Source: JBECKQ01 sp040235375
GTDB taxonomy: Bacteria; Planctomycetota; Phycisphaerae; UBA1845
Assembly: GCA_040235375.1 (NCBI GenBank)
Contig: JBECKQ010000236.1
Span: 1 to 8,408 of the forward strand
DNA length: 8,408 nucleotides
Direction of reading: 5' to 3'
This document shows positions 1 to 6,933 of this stretch, piece after piece; position 1 is the stretch's first letter; every line of letters begins with the position of its first letter. The position numbers were made by a program, and so were the translations under genes. Under the pieces are notes generated by a model, which was not told the origin of the DNA, searched no databases, and saw nothing but the letters and a program-made list of their open reading frames with translations.

Positions 1-12
1 GAAGGGGCCGCG

Positions 13-2034
13 ATGATCCCGCAGGATTGCTGGATCGTTCGCGAAGCGCCGGCGGATGGAGAGGAAGAAAACGTCTTCGTACGGGGCGCCGTGCTTGTTC
101 GCGCTCGCGGCCGACGATCTGCCGAGGGGGACGAGTCTCGCGCCGCCGGCGAAGGGGAGGCGGGGCCGTCGCCGGCATCGCGCGAAGTGCAAGCGGCGCT
201 TCGCGAGAAGCCCACGCGGCCTTTGCGCGATTTGCTTGGCTTCCTGCGCGCGGACGGCTGGTTGACGGTGACGGCCCTGATCGTCGGCCTGATGCTCGCG
301 GCGGCCGGCGTGCTGGCGGAGGCGGTGCTGTTTCGCGGGTTGCTCGATCTGAGCCGCTCACTGGGCCTCGGGATTCAGCGGATCGGCATGATGGCCGCCG
401 TTATTGCGTTCGCCGTCGCACTGATGCTGCTGGAGCTGCCGGTTTTTGCGGGGCTGCTGCGCCTCGGGCGGCGACTCGAAGCGCGCTTCCGCATGGCGTT
501 TCTGGAGAAGCTGCCGCGATTGAACGACGACTACCTCCGCAGCCGGCCCACGTCCGACATGGCCGAGCGCTGCCACATGCTGCACGTCTTGAGGAACCTG
601 CCGGGGCTCGGCGCGGTGTTCTTTCGGTCTTGTTTCGCGGTTGTTCTAACGACGCTCGGCATCCTCTGGCTCGATCCCGGTTGCCTGGTGCCAGTGGTTG
701 TCACTGCGGTGGCGTCCGTCGTCCTTCCGCTTCTGGTGCAGCCGCTTCTGGCCGAGCGGGACCTGCGCATGCGCACACACGCCGGGGCGCTGAGCCGCTT
801 CTATCTCGATGCGATGATCGGCTTGACGCCCATACGCTCGCACGGCGCCGAGACGACCGTGCGGCGGGAGCATGAGGGCCTGCTTACCGAATGGGCTCGA
901 TCCGGGTTGGGATTGCAGCGGGCGGCGGTGGCGGCGGACGCGACGCTGTCCCTGGCGGGCTTCGCTCTGGCCGCCTGGGTGTTGCTGGCGCACGTGGCTC
1001 GTCAGGGCGAGCAGGCGAACATTCTTCTGTTGGCGTATTGGGCGCTGCATCTGCCGATGCTCGGGCAGGCGATCGCCGCCGCGGCCCGGCAGTACCCCGG
1101 CACGCGGAACATCGCGCTGCGGCTGATGGAGCCGTTGGGGGCGCTCGAGGAAGAGTCATCGACGACGGCTGCGGCCGGCGAACGGCCGCCATCCGAGCGG
1201 AAAGAACGCCGTCGCGGCGCGGCGATCCGCTTCGACAACGTGACGGTGCGAGCGGCCGGGCACACGATTCTCGAGGATGTCAATCTTGCGATCGAATCAG
1301 GTCTGCACGTCGCCATCGTGGGCGCTTCTGGAGCCGGCAAGAGCACGCTGGTAGGCGTGCTGCTGGGTTGGAGACGCCCCGCGGCCGGCGTCGTTCGTGT
1401 CGACGGAGAAGAGCTGAAAGGCGACTGCATTCGGCGCCTGCGGCGTCGGACGGCTTGGGTCGATCCGGCCGTGCAGTTGTGGAACCGTCCCCTGTTGGCC
1501 AACCTGCGATACGGTCTGGGGCGCGACCGGCCGCTGGCCACGACCGCGATTCTGTGCGCGGCGGACCTGCACAGCCTCGTCGAGTCGCTGCCCGACGGGC
1601 TTCAGACGACGCTGGGAGAAGGCGGGGCGTTCCTCTCGGGTGGCGAAGGTCAGCGGGTGCGGTTCGGGCGTGCCCTGGCGCGGGCGAAGGCCGATCTGGT
1701 CATTCTCGATGAGCCGTTCAGGGGATTGGACCGCCCGCGTCGGCGCAATCTGTTGCAGGAAGCCCGACGGTGGTGGCGCGAGGCAACGATGCTCTGTATC
1801 ACACATGACATCGACGCGACGCGCGACTTCGATCGCGTCGTCGTCGTTGACGGCGGGCACGTCGTGGAGACCGGCAAGCCGGATGAACTGCTCCGCCGGC
1901 CCGACTCGCGATATCGACTCCTGGCCGATGCGGAGGCTGCGCTGCGCGAAGGGCAGTGGTCCGGCATCGGTTGGCGGCGGCTGACGATGGTGGACGGCGT
2001 GTTGCAGGAGGGGCGTGAAGCGACGGTGCGATGA
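13..2034 (+). CDS. ABC exporter subunit, permease plus ATPase (first of a pair)
   Basis: This looks like an ABC exporter half-transporter of 673 residues, probably moving the graspetide made by the downstream genes across the inner membrane. About six hydrophobic segments are visible at roughly residues 84-107, 124-151, 201-220, 224-246, 310-329 and 337-358. The ATPase domain follows from about 405. It has Walker A GASGAGKST (437-445), signature LSGGEGQR (541-548), Walker B DLVILDEP (561-568) with the catalytic Glu, D-loop GLD (571-573) and H-loop His598, so it appears complete. The first 70 residues are charged and resemble nothing I recognise. The start is uncertain: AAGGGG at 2-7 could serve the ATG at 13, but the frame is open back to base 1, so the protein may begin outside the window. 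Its stop overlaps the next start as ATGA, implying translational coupling and a heterodimer. The substrate is inferred from context only. Confidence 0.85.
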   Translation: MIPQDCWIVREAPADGEEENVFVRGAVLVRARGRRSAEGDESRAAGEGEAGPSPASREVQAALREKPTRPLRDLLGFLRADGWLTVTALIVGLMLAAAGVLAEAVLFRGLLDLSRSLGLGIQRIGMMAAVIAFAVALMLLELPVFAGLLRLGRRLEARFRMAFLEKLPRLNDDYLRSRPTSDMAERCHMLHVLRNLPGLGAVFFRSCFAVVLTTLGILWLDPGCLVPVVVTAVASVVLPLLVQPLLAERDLRMRTHAGALSRFYLDAMIGLTPIRSHGAETTVRREHEGLLTEWARSGLGLQRAAVAADATLSLAGFALAAWVLLAHVARQGEQANILLLAYWALHLPMLGQAIAAAARQYPGTRNIALRLMEPLGALEEESSTTAAAGERPPSERKERRRGAAIRFDNVTVRAAGHTILEDVNLAIESGLHVAIVGASGAGKSTLVGVLLGWRRPAAGVVRVDGEELKGDCIRRLRRRTAWVDPAVQLWNRPLLANLRYGLGRDRPLATTAILCAADLHSLVESLPDGLQTTLGEGGAFLSGGEGQRVRFGRALARAKADLVILDEPFRGLDRPRRRNLLQEARRWWREATMLCITHDIDATRDFDRVVVVDGGHVVETGKPDELLRRPDSRYRLLADAEAALREGQWSGIGWRRLTMVDGVLQEGREATVR

Positions 2035-4172
2035 ACGAGCGCGTTGCCAACCTGGCCTGGCCTTTGGCTCGTCTGAACGAGGCGATGGAGAGTCTCGCCC
2101 GGCAGACGCATCTGCTTCCGCGCGCTGTCGAGATTCCCCCGCCTGCCGAGCGACTGGCCCGGTCGGGTCCCGACATGCTGAGTAGCTGGATGGGTCGCGC
2201 CGCCGATGCGCTGGGCATCGAAGCGGAGCAAGTGGAGGCGACATACGATCGCGTCGAGGAGTTGGTGAGCCGCGCGGCGCCGGCGCTTTTCTATGTTCCC
2301 CTGGACAACGGCCCGCATTACGTCGCGGTCGTTGCAGGCCGGCGAAACAGCCTCCGCGTGCTCGGTCCGGACTCGCGACTGCACAAGCTTGCCCCGGCGG
2401 ATCTTTGCGAAGCTGTTCGCGAAGCGCTGGAAACACCCCACCTCGCCGAGGTCGAAGCGCTGGTGGACCGCGCCGGCATCCGCGGGCGGCATCGCGCCGT
2501 CGCCGCGGCGGGCGTGCTTCGCCAACGCCTGGCGCATGCCCGGCTGCTGGGCTGCTGGCTGCTGCGACCGGGAAGCGAGGCGCCGATCATGCGGCACGTG
2601 CGGCAGGCGAAGATTCCCGGGCAGTTCGGTGGACTGATCGGCTCGCACGCCGCCCAGCACGTGCTGTGGATTCTGTCGTGGTGGCTGCTGGGCGTCGGCG
2701 CGCTGAGCGGCCGGTTCGATAAGGGCTGGCTCTACGCGTGGGCGCTGATCCTCATGGCCGTCGTGCTCATTCGGGCGTACGGACTGTGGGCACAGGGACG
2801 CCTGGCGATCGGCTTCGGCGCGATTCTCAAGCAGCGGCTGCTTCACGGAGCGCTGCGGTTTGATACAGACAGCGCAAGACGCACGGGAAGCGGGCAGCTG
2901 CTCGGCCGGGTGATCGAGTCCGAGGCGGTCGAAATGCTCGCGCTCGGCGGCGGGTTGTTGGGCGTCATGGCGGTCGTGGAGGTGGCCGCCGCGATCTGGG
3001 TTCTGGCCATCGGGCCCGGCCGAGGCTTGATCGTTGCACTGTATTGTATCTGGCTCCTCGTCGTGCTCGGCGGAAGCGTGCAGTTCTATCGCCGGCGCCG
3101 CCGCTGGACCGATGCTCGATTGTCCCTGACGCACGACCTTGTCGAGCGCATGACGGGGCATCGCACGCGACTGGTTCAGGAACTCGAGGAACACATTCAC
3201 GACGGCGAGGACACGCTGCTGGAGCGTTACTACGAACTGTCGCGACACATGGATCGCACGGCGGTTGTACTGCGTGCGACGGCCGAGCGCGGCTGGCTCG
3301 TGCTCGGCTTGTGCGGGCTCGGTCCCGCGTTCGTCTCCGCCGGGGTGACGCCGGCCAGTCTCGCGGTCGGATTGGGCGGTGTGTTGCTGGGCGCGGCCGC
3401 GCTGCGAAAGGTCGCCGACGGCCTGGCCCAACTGTTCGATTCGGCCATCGTGTGGCGGCGCGTCGCGCCGTTGTACAGGGCTGCGGTCGCTCCGGAGAAT
3501 CACGGATCGCCCGAACACACGCTCGCTTCGACGTCCATCGTGACCGAAGGAAGGACGGACGGCGCCGCGCTCGAAGCACGCGACGTGACCTTCCGCTACC
3601 GCCCAGCAGGCGAGGCGGTTTTGAAAAAATGCGATCTCGACCTTCGGTCAGGTGATCGCGTCCTGCTGGAAGGACCGTCTGGGGGAGGCAAGTCCACGCT
3701 CGCGGCGGTCCTCGCCGGTCAGCGGCGATCGGAGTCCGGTCTGGTTCTGCTCGACGGGCTGGATCGAAACACGATCGGTGAGCGCAACTGGCGGCGGCGC
3801 GTGGCGCTCGCCCCCCAGTTTCAGGACAACCACATCCTGACCGGCACGCTCGGTTTTAACCTCCTGATGGGCGGCGACTGGCCCGCGGAAGAATCGCGAC
3901 TGCTCGAGGCCCAGGAGATCTGTCGGGAGCTCGGGCTCGGTCCGACGATCGAGCGGATGCCGTCGGGCCTCCGGCAGGCCGTCGGGGAGACCGGCTGGCA
4001 GCTCTCGCACGGGGAGAAGAGTCGCGTCTATCTGGCCAGGGCGCTGCTCCAGCGGGCGGAGGTTGTCGTGCTGGATGAGAGCTTCGCGGCCCTGGACCCG
4101 CACACGCTGCGCACCTGCCTTGACTGCGTCCACCGGCGCGCCCGGGCGCTATTGGTCATAGCGCATCCATAG
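2031..4172 (+). CDS. ABC exporter subunit with degenerate C39-like N-terminal domain
   Basis: This is a second ABC exporter half of 713 residues, translationally coupled to the first by an ATGA overlap. Residues about 50-125 read like a C39 peptidase fold: a helix pair, a strand ending in ALFYVP, then His96 in GPHYVAVV and Asp114 in a GPD turn. The catalytic Cys motif expected near the N-terminus is absent, since the only cysteines in the first 200 residues are 126 and 175. It is therefore probably a non-cleaving, substrate-binding relic. Hydrophobic segments lie near 210-227, 233-253, 303-328, 332-352, 421-438 and 441-458. The ATPase has Walker A GPSGGGKST (548-556), an altered signature LSHGE (658-662), Walker B VVVLDES (678-684) and His712. 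The chain ends one residue after that histidine, so the usual C-terminal 30 or more residues are missing. The C39 assignment is my reading of a weak pattern; the ABC assignment is firm. Confidence 0.85.
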   Translation: MNERVANLAWPLARLNEAMESLARQTHLLPRAVEIPPPAERLARSGPDMLSSWMGRAADALGIEAEQVEATYDRVEELVSRAAPALFYVPLDNGPHYVAVVAGRRNSLRVLGPDSRLHKLAPADLCEAVREALETPHLAEVEALVDRAGIRGRHRAVAAAGVLRQRLAHARLLGCWLLRPGSEAPIMRHVRQAKIPGQFGGLIGSHAAQHVLWILSWWLLGVGALSGRFDKGWLYAWALILMAVVLIRAYGLWAQGRLAIGFGAILKQRLLHGALRFDTDSARRTGSGQLLGRVIESEAVEMLALGGGLLGVMAVVEVAAAIWVLAIGPGRGLIVALYCIWLLVVLGGSVQFYRRRRRWTDARLSLTHDLVERMTGHRTRLVQELEEHIHDGEDTLLERYYELSRHMDRTAVVLRATAERGWLVLGLCGLGPAFVSAGVTPASLAVGLGGVLLGAAALRKVADGLAQLFDSAIVWRRVAPLYRAAVAPENHGSPEHTLASTSIVTEGRTDGAALEARDVTFRYRPAGEAVLKKCDLDLRSGDRVLLEGPSGGGKSTLAAVLAGQRRSESGLVLLDGLDRNTIGERNWRRRVALAPQFQDNHILTGTLGFNLLMGGDWPAEESRLLEAQEICRELGLGPTIERMPSGLRQAVGETGWQLSHGEKSRVYLARALLQRAEVVVLDESFAALDPHTLRTCLDCVHRRARALLVIAHP

Positions 4173-4228
4173 CGATTGCGGTGCGTTACGCTCTCGTGCG
4201 GAATGGAACAAGCAAGGTCAAGGGGTCT

Positions 4229-4246
4229 CCTGGGAACGGACCCAGG
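4229..4246. other. small hairpin between exporter and precursor genes
   Basis: CCTGGG (4229-4234) pairs perfectly with CCCAGG (4241-4246) around a six-base loop, and the stem can extend by one G-T pair. It lies in the 163-base gap (4173-4335) between the exporter genes and the precursor gene. No run of Ts follows, so it is not a standard intrinsic terminator. It could be an RNA-processing or stabilising element upstream of the precursor, or chance. I see no strong promoter in the gap. Confidence 0.3.
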
Positions 4247-4323
4247 GCTCAGAAAATGCTTGCTGCCGGCTTGAGCGGTTGGTAAGCTGGCGAGTCGCAT
4301 CGGCTGTTACGTCTTTCTTTATT

Positions 4324-4328
4324 GGAGG
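4324..4328 (+). promoter_or_regulatory. ribosome-binding site of the precursor gene
   Basis: GGAGG sits seven bases before the ATG at 4336. This fixes the start there rather than at the in-frame ATG at 4279, which would add 19 residues ahead of a leader that already has the family's usual layout. It is the best Shine-Dalgarno match in the cluster, in keeping with a precursor that must outnumber its enzymes. Confidence 0.8.
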
Positions 4329-4335
4329 TGCTGCT

Positions 4336-4512
4336 ATGAAGAAGGAAGAGAAGATGCCTTTCTTCGCGCGTTTCCTCGAGAAGCAGGAATTTCCGCGCGT
4401 GAAGACGGACATCAAGGCGGGGAAGAAGCCGGGCGGCGGCGATTGGCCCCCAGTGCAGACGATGAAGTACCCGTCCGATGACGACGATGATCCGCCCGTG
4501 GTGGAGTTCTAG
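4336..4512 (+). CDS. mdnA: microviridin-type graspetide precursor peptide
   Basis: This 58-residue peptide is the substrate of the two ATP-grasp ligases downstream. Leader residues 8-15 are PFFARFLE, the invariant helix by which microviridin leaders bind their ligases. The core is TMKYPSDDDDD (residues 42-52), aligning with TxKYPSDWEE. By the family pattern the expected links are ester Thr42-Asp48, ester Ser47-Asp50 and amide Lys44-Asp51. Known cores have Trp, Glu, Glu where this one has Asp49, Asp50 and Asp51, which is unusual. Met43 occupies the position that sets protease specificity in microviridins, so a serine-protease inhibitor preferring hydrophobic P1 residues is a reasonable guess. 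A proline- and valine-containing tail, PPVVEF (53-58), follows the core. A GGG stretch (33-35) lies between leader and core and may be where the leader is removed. Only one core copy is present. The family call is firm; ring connections and target are inferred. Confidence 0.95.
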   Translation: MKKEEKMPFFARFLEKQEFPRVKTDIKAGKKPGGGDWPPVQTMKYPSDDDDDPPVVEF

Positions 4513-4551
4513 AGTTCGCGAGTGAAGAGATCATCTCGTCTCCAAGCATGG

Positions 4552-4595
4552 ACCGCGGCCGATGGCGCCTGCCGGCGTTGGGGCCGCGGTTTTTT
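4552..4595 (+). terminator. intrinsic terminator or attenuator after the precursor gene
   Basis: ACCGCGGCC (4552-4560) pairs over nine bases with GGCCGCGGT (4582-4590). An inner CGCC/GGCG stem (4566-4569 with 4574-4577) lies within the loop, and a run of six Ts covers 4590-4595. It sits 39 bases after the precursor stop and before the ligase genes, with no obvious promoter after it. Partial read-through would yield much precursor message and little ligase message, a common arrangement in peptide clusters of this kind. Confidence 0.7.
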
Positions 4596-4624
4596 CGTAT
4601 CCTCCTTTTAGCGCCCCCGGTGCC

Positions 4625-5617
4625 GTGCCCAGCAAGCGCAACGTTGTTCTTCTCGCCACCCACAGCGGCGACCACTACACGGTCGATCGCCTGGCGAGCG
4701 CGTTGATTCACCGCGGTGCTGACCCCGTTCGGCTGAATACGGATCGCTTTCCCCTCGGAGTCGCGGTGAGCGTTGAATCAGACGCCCGGCGCCACACAAT
4801 CAGCATCGATTGTGAGCGACGCCGCGTCGATGGCCGCGAGGTTGCCGCCGTCTGGCTGCGCCAGCTATGGGAGCCGGATCTCGGCGACGCGGTCGATCCG
4901 CAGTACCGCGATGCCTGCCTGAAGGAATGTCGGGCGACGATGCGGGGCCTGTTCGACGGTCTCGAAGGCGCGCGATGGGTCAACCCGCTGCCCTCCGTTC
5001 GTCAGGCGGGCGACAAGTGCCGGCAGCTTCGCATCGCCCGCGAGGTCGGGCTGGCGATACCCGCGACCATCGTGACGAACGATCCCGATCGCGTGCGGCG
5101 GTTCTACCAGGAAGTCAACGGCAGAGTGGTGACCAAGCTGCTGACTCCGCTCGTCAGCAGCATGGAGAAGACTTCCGGCTTTCTGCATACGAGCGAGGTC
5201 TCGCCCGACGATCTGGACGTGCTCGATTCGCTGCGGGTCTGCCCGATGGTGTTCCAGGAGCGCATTGAAAAGCGCTGCGAGCTGCGCGTTGCCTTCGTCG
5301 CCGGGAGGTTGTTCGTTGGCGCCGTCGATGCGTCGGGCACGTCCGGCGAGATCGACTGGCGGCTGGCAACGCCCGATGAGTGTAAATGGCGCCGCGATGA
5401 ACTACCGGTGTCCGAAGCGACCCGGATTGCCGAGCTGATGCGCCGCCTCGGCCTCGTGTACGGGGCGATCGACATGATCCGAACGCCGGCGGGCGAGCAC
5501 GTCTTTCTCGAAGTGAATCCCACCGGCGAGTGGGGTATGCTCGAGCGCGATCTCGACTTGCCGATTTCCACGGCCTTGGCCGATGCGCTTTGGCCGATCG
5601 AGGATCGCCCGCCATGA
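4625..5617 (+). CDS. mdnB: ATP-grasp graspetide ligase, MdnB/MvdC type (lactam-forming)
   Basis: This ATP-grasp ligase of about 330 residues is expected to form the omega-amide between core Lys44 and an acidic side chain, using ATP to make an acyl-phosphate. It matches my memory of MdnB along its whole length: VVLLATHSGD (7-16), LNTDRFPL (37-44), AVWLRQLWEP (75-84), TNDPDRVRRFY (151-161), VVTKLL (168-173) with Lys171, CPMVFQE (206-212), CELRVAFV (218-225), YGAIDMI (279-285) and LEVNPTGEWGMLERDL (295-310). Glu296 and Asn298 would bind magnesium. I choose GTG at 4625, which places the first strand as in the family. The in-frame ATG at 4562 lies inside the terminator hairpin and would add an unrelated Ala/Gly/Pro-rich stretch, though automated annotation may pick it. 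Neither start has a clear Shine-Dalgarno site. The stop overlaps the next gene by ATGA. Lactam specificity rests on resemblance. Confidence 0.92.
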   Translation: MPSKRNVVLLATHSGDHYTVDRLASALIHRGADPVRLNTDRFPLGVAVSVESDARRHTISIDCERRRVDGREVAAVWLRQLWEPDLGDAVDPQYRDACLKECRATMRGLFDGLEGARWVNPLPSVRQAGDKCRQLRIAREVGLAIPATIVTNDPDRVRRFYQEVNGRVVTKLLTPLVSSMEKTSGFLHTSEVSPDDLDVLDSLRVCPMVFQERIEKRCELRVAFVAGRLFVGAVDASGTSGEIDWRLATPDECKWRRDELPVSEATRIAELMRRLGLVYGAIDMIRTPAGEHVFLEVNPTGEWGMLERDLDLPISTALADALWPIEDRPP

Positions 5618-6600
5618 CCGTTCTCATCATCACCCGAAGCGACGACAACGAGTGCATCAACCTCGTGACCAGGGCGATCGAACAGCGCGGCGGCCGCGCG
5701 TTTCGGTTCAACACGGATCTCTTCCCGACGGATGTCCTCCTGGCGGCGGAATACGACGGCGGCGGGAACCGCGTCGCACTGCGCACCGCGGGCGATGCTC
5801 TCGATCTGCGAGATGTCTCCGCCGTATGGTACCGGCGGACGCGTGTCGGCGGCTCGCTTCCCCGCGACATGGACAAGCAGTTCTTCGAGGCGTCGGTGAA
5901 AGAGTCCAAGGCCGTCGCGCTCGGCATGATCGCCGGGCTCGACGTGTTCCACATGGATCGCGCAGTCCGCATCCGGCATGCGGCGAACAAGCAGTTGCAG
6001 TTGCAGCTTGCGGCGCGCCTCGGGCTGGACGTGCCGAAGACGCTCATTTCCAACGACCCGGAAGCGGTGCGGCGGTTTGCAGCCAGCTGCGCGAGCGGCA
6101 TGGTGACGAAGATGCTCTCGTCATTCGCGATTTTCGACGAGGAAGGCCGGGAGCAGGTCGTCTTCACTTCGCCGGTCGCGGAATCCGATCTCGATCATCT
6201 CGACACGCTCAAGTACTGCCCGATGACGTTTCAGGAGAAAGTGCTCAAGGCGCTCGAGCTGCGCGTGACCATCGTCGGCGACAGCGTGTTCTGCGCCTCG
6301 ATAGATCCGCATGCCACGGCCCGCGCCGGTGACGACTGGCGGCGCGACGGCGTAGAACTGGTTGACCAATGGCAGCACCATGATCTGCCGACCGACGTAA
6401 GCACAAGACTCGTAAAGCTCGTCGATCAACTGCAACTCAATTACAGCGCCATCGACGTGATCGTGACGCCCGACGGCCGGCACGTGTTTCTCGAGCTGAA
6501 CCCGGTCGGCGAGTACTTCTGGCTGGAGCACTGGCCCGGCCTGCCGATCTCCGCGGCGATCGCGGATACCCTTCTCGGCCGCGGCCTGCACCGCGCGTGA
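5614..6600 (+). CDS. mdnC: ATP-grasp graspetide ligase, MdnC/MvdD type (lactone-forming)
   Basis: This 328-residue ATP-grasp ligase is expected to act first, forming the two omega-esters of the core (Thr42 and Ser47 to acidic side chains). It is close to MdnC/MvdD from end to end: MTVLIITRSDDNE (1-13), RFNTDLFPTD (31-40), AVWYRRTR (70-77), NKQLQLQLA (125-133), SNDPEAVRRFA (146-156), VTKMLSSFAIF (164-174), CPMTFQEK (202-209), ALELRVTIVG (213-222), YSAIDVIVTP (277-286) and LELNPVGEYFWLE (293-305). Lys166, Glu208 and Arg217 are likely ATP contacts; Asp281, Glu294 and Asn296 are likely metal ligands. Length and ends fit the family, so it looks intact. The ATG overlaps the upstream stop (ATGA), so the two ligases are almost certainly co-translated. 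No acetyltransferase of the MdnD/MvdB kind follows. Ester specificity is inferred from similarity. Confidence 0.95.
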   Translation: MTVLIITRSDDNECINLVTRAIEQRGGRAFRFNTDLFPTDVLLAAEYDGGGNRVALRTAGDALDLRDVSAVWYRRTRVGGSLPRDMDKQFFEASVKESKAVALGMIAGLDVFHMDRAVRIRHAANKQLQLQLAARLGLDVPKTLISNDPEAVRRFAASCASGMVTKMLSSFAIFDEEGREQVVFTSPVAESDLDHLDTLKYCPMTFQEKVLKALELRVTIVGDSVFCASIDPHATARAGDDWRRDGVELVDQWQHHDLPTDVSTRLVKLVDQLQLNYSAIDVIVTPDGRHVFLELNPVGEYFWLEHWPGLPISAAIADTLLGRGLHRA

Positions 6601-6618
6601 CGAACTCCGACATGAGCA

Positions 6619-6631
6619 GGTTGGGATTTTC
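6619..6631. repeat. 13-base direct repeat, copy 1
   Basis: GGTTGGGATTTTC occurs here, 19 bases after the stop of the lactone ligase gene, and again at 6800-6812. The flanks differ, so this is not a large duplication. It could be a pair of regulator sites or chance. Confidence 0.5.
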
Positions 6632-6799
6632 GTCACACACTTCCGTTAGGCGATAAACCAGCTGCTCCACAGACGCGCACGATTGGCGATGCCGGCCCAC
6701 GATGCCTGAAAAAGGTATGACGCGGTGCACTCGAACGACCCTGCTGCTCGGCACTCGTCTGAGGACGGTGGCGCCGCACATTGTGGATTCTCACGATCG

Positions 6800-6812
6800 G
6801 GTTGGGATTTTC
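6800..6812. repeat. 13-base direct repeat, copy 2
   Basis: This is an exact second copy of GGTTGGGATTTTC, 181 bases after the first and about 120 bases before the start of the cysteine-rich gene. That is a plausible distance for an upstream regulatory element. Confidence 0.5.
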
Positions 6813-6882
6813 CTTGAGCCCCCGCTGATTCAGCCGTACGGTGATGGTCGAATCGGGTTAGTCCATTCGGACGCAAGAAGCA

Positions 6883-6917
6883 GTTCGCACCCGAACACGT
6901 ACAGCCGGGCGTCCCGG
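6883..6917 (+). promoter_or_regulatory. two small hairpins in the leader of the cysteine-rich gene
   Basis: GTTCG (6883-6887) pairs with CGAAC (6892-6896) over a four-base loop. CCGGG (6905-6909) pairs with CCCGG (6913-6917) over a three-base loop. The second ends two bases before the AAGGAG ribosome-binding site, so it could modulate ribosome access. Both are short, and in GC-rich DNA may be chance. Confidence 0.25.
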
Positions 6918-6919
6918 TG

Positions 6920-6925
6920 AAGGAG
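6920..6925 (+). promoter_or_regulatory. ribosome-binding site of the cysteine-rich gene
   Basis: AAGGAG lies eight bases before the ATG at 6934, which is followed by a charged stretch and a hydrophobic export signal. This decides the start of a gene that has no stop codon inside the window. Confidence 0.8.
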
Positions 6926-6933
6926 AGTGCGCA

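Larger units (their letters stand above)
6601..6933. other. intergenic region without a convincing gene
   Basis: These 333 bases between the ligase operon and the cysteine-rich gene show no frame with a ribosome-binding site and a recognisable product. They contain a 13-base direct repeat and two short hairpins near the downstream gene, listed separately. I see no clear intrinsic terminator for the ligase operon and no strong promoter match, though a promoter for the downstream gene must lie here if it is transcribed on its own. Confidence 0.6.

Noticed and set aside
1650..3518. 622-codon open frame on the minus strand across the exporter genes.
   Set aside because: It is Arg/Pro/Gln-rich without domains, antisense to two clear ABC genes; such frames arise in GC-rich coding DNA.
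4203..4274. 24-residue open frame in the gap before the precursor.
   Set aside because: No ribosome-binding site and no leader or core motif.
4260..4288. Possible promoter TTGCTG, 17 bases, TAAGCT before the precursor.
   Set aside because: Only three of six bases match in each box; too weak to call in this base composition.
4279..4335. Longer form of the precursor starting at ATG 4279.
   Set aside because: GGAGG is placed for the ATG at 4336, and the extra 19 residues precede a leader that is already of normal length and layout.
4562..4624. N-terminal extension of the first ligase from the ATG at 4562.
   Set aside because: The ATG lies in the terminator loop, lacks a ribosome-binding site and adds an Ala/Gly/Pro-rich stretch with no counterpart in the family.
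6702..6920. 72-codon open frame in the gap after the ligases, checked as a second precursor.
   Set aside because: No ribosome-binding site, no PFFARFLE-like leader, no TxKYPSD core.
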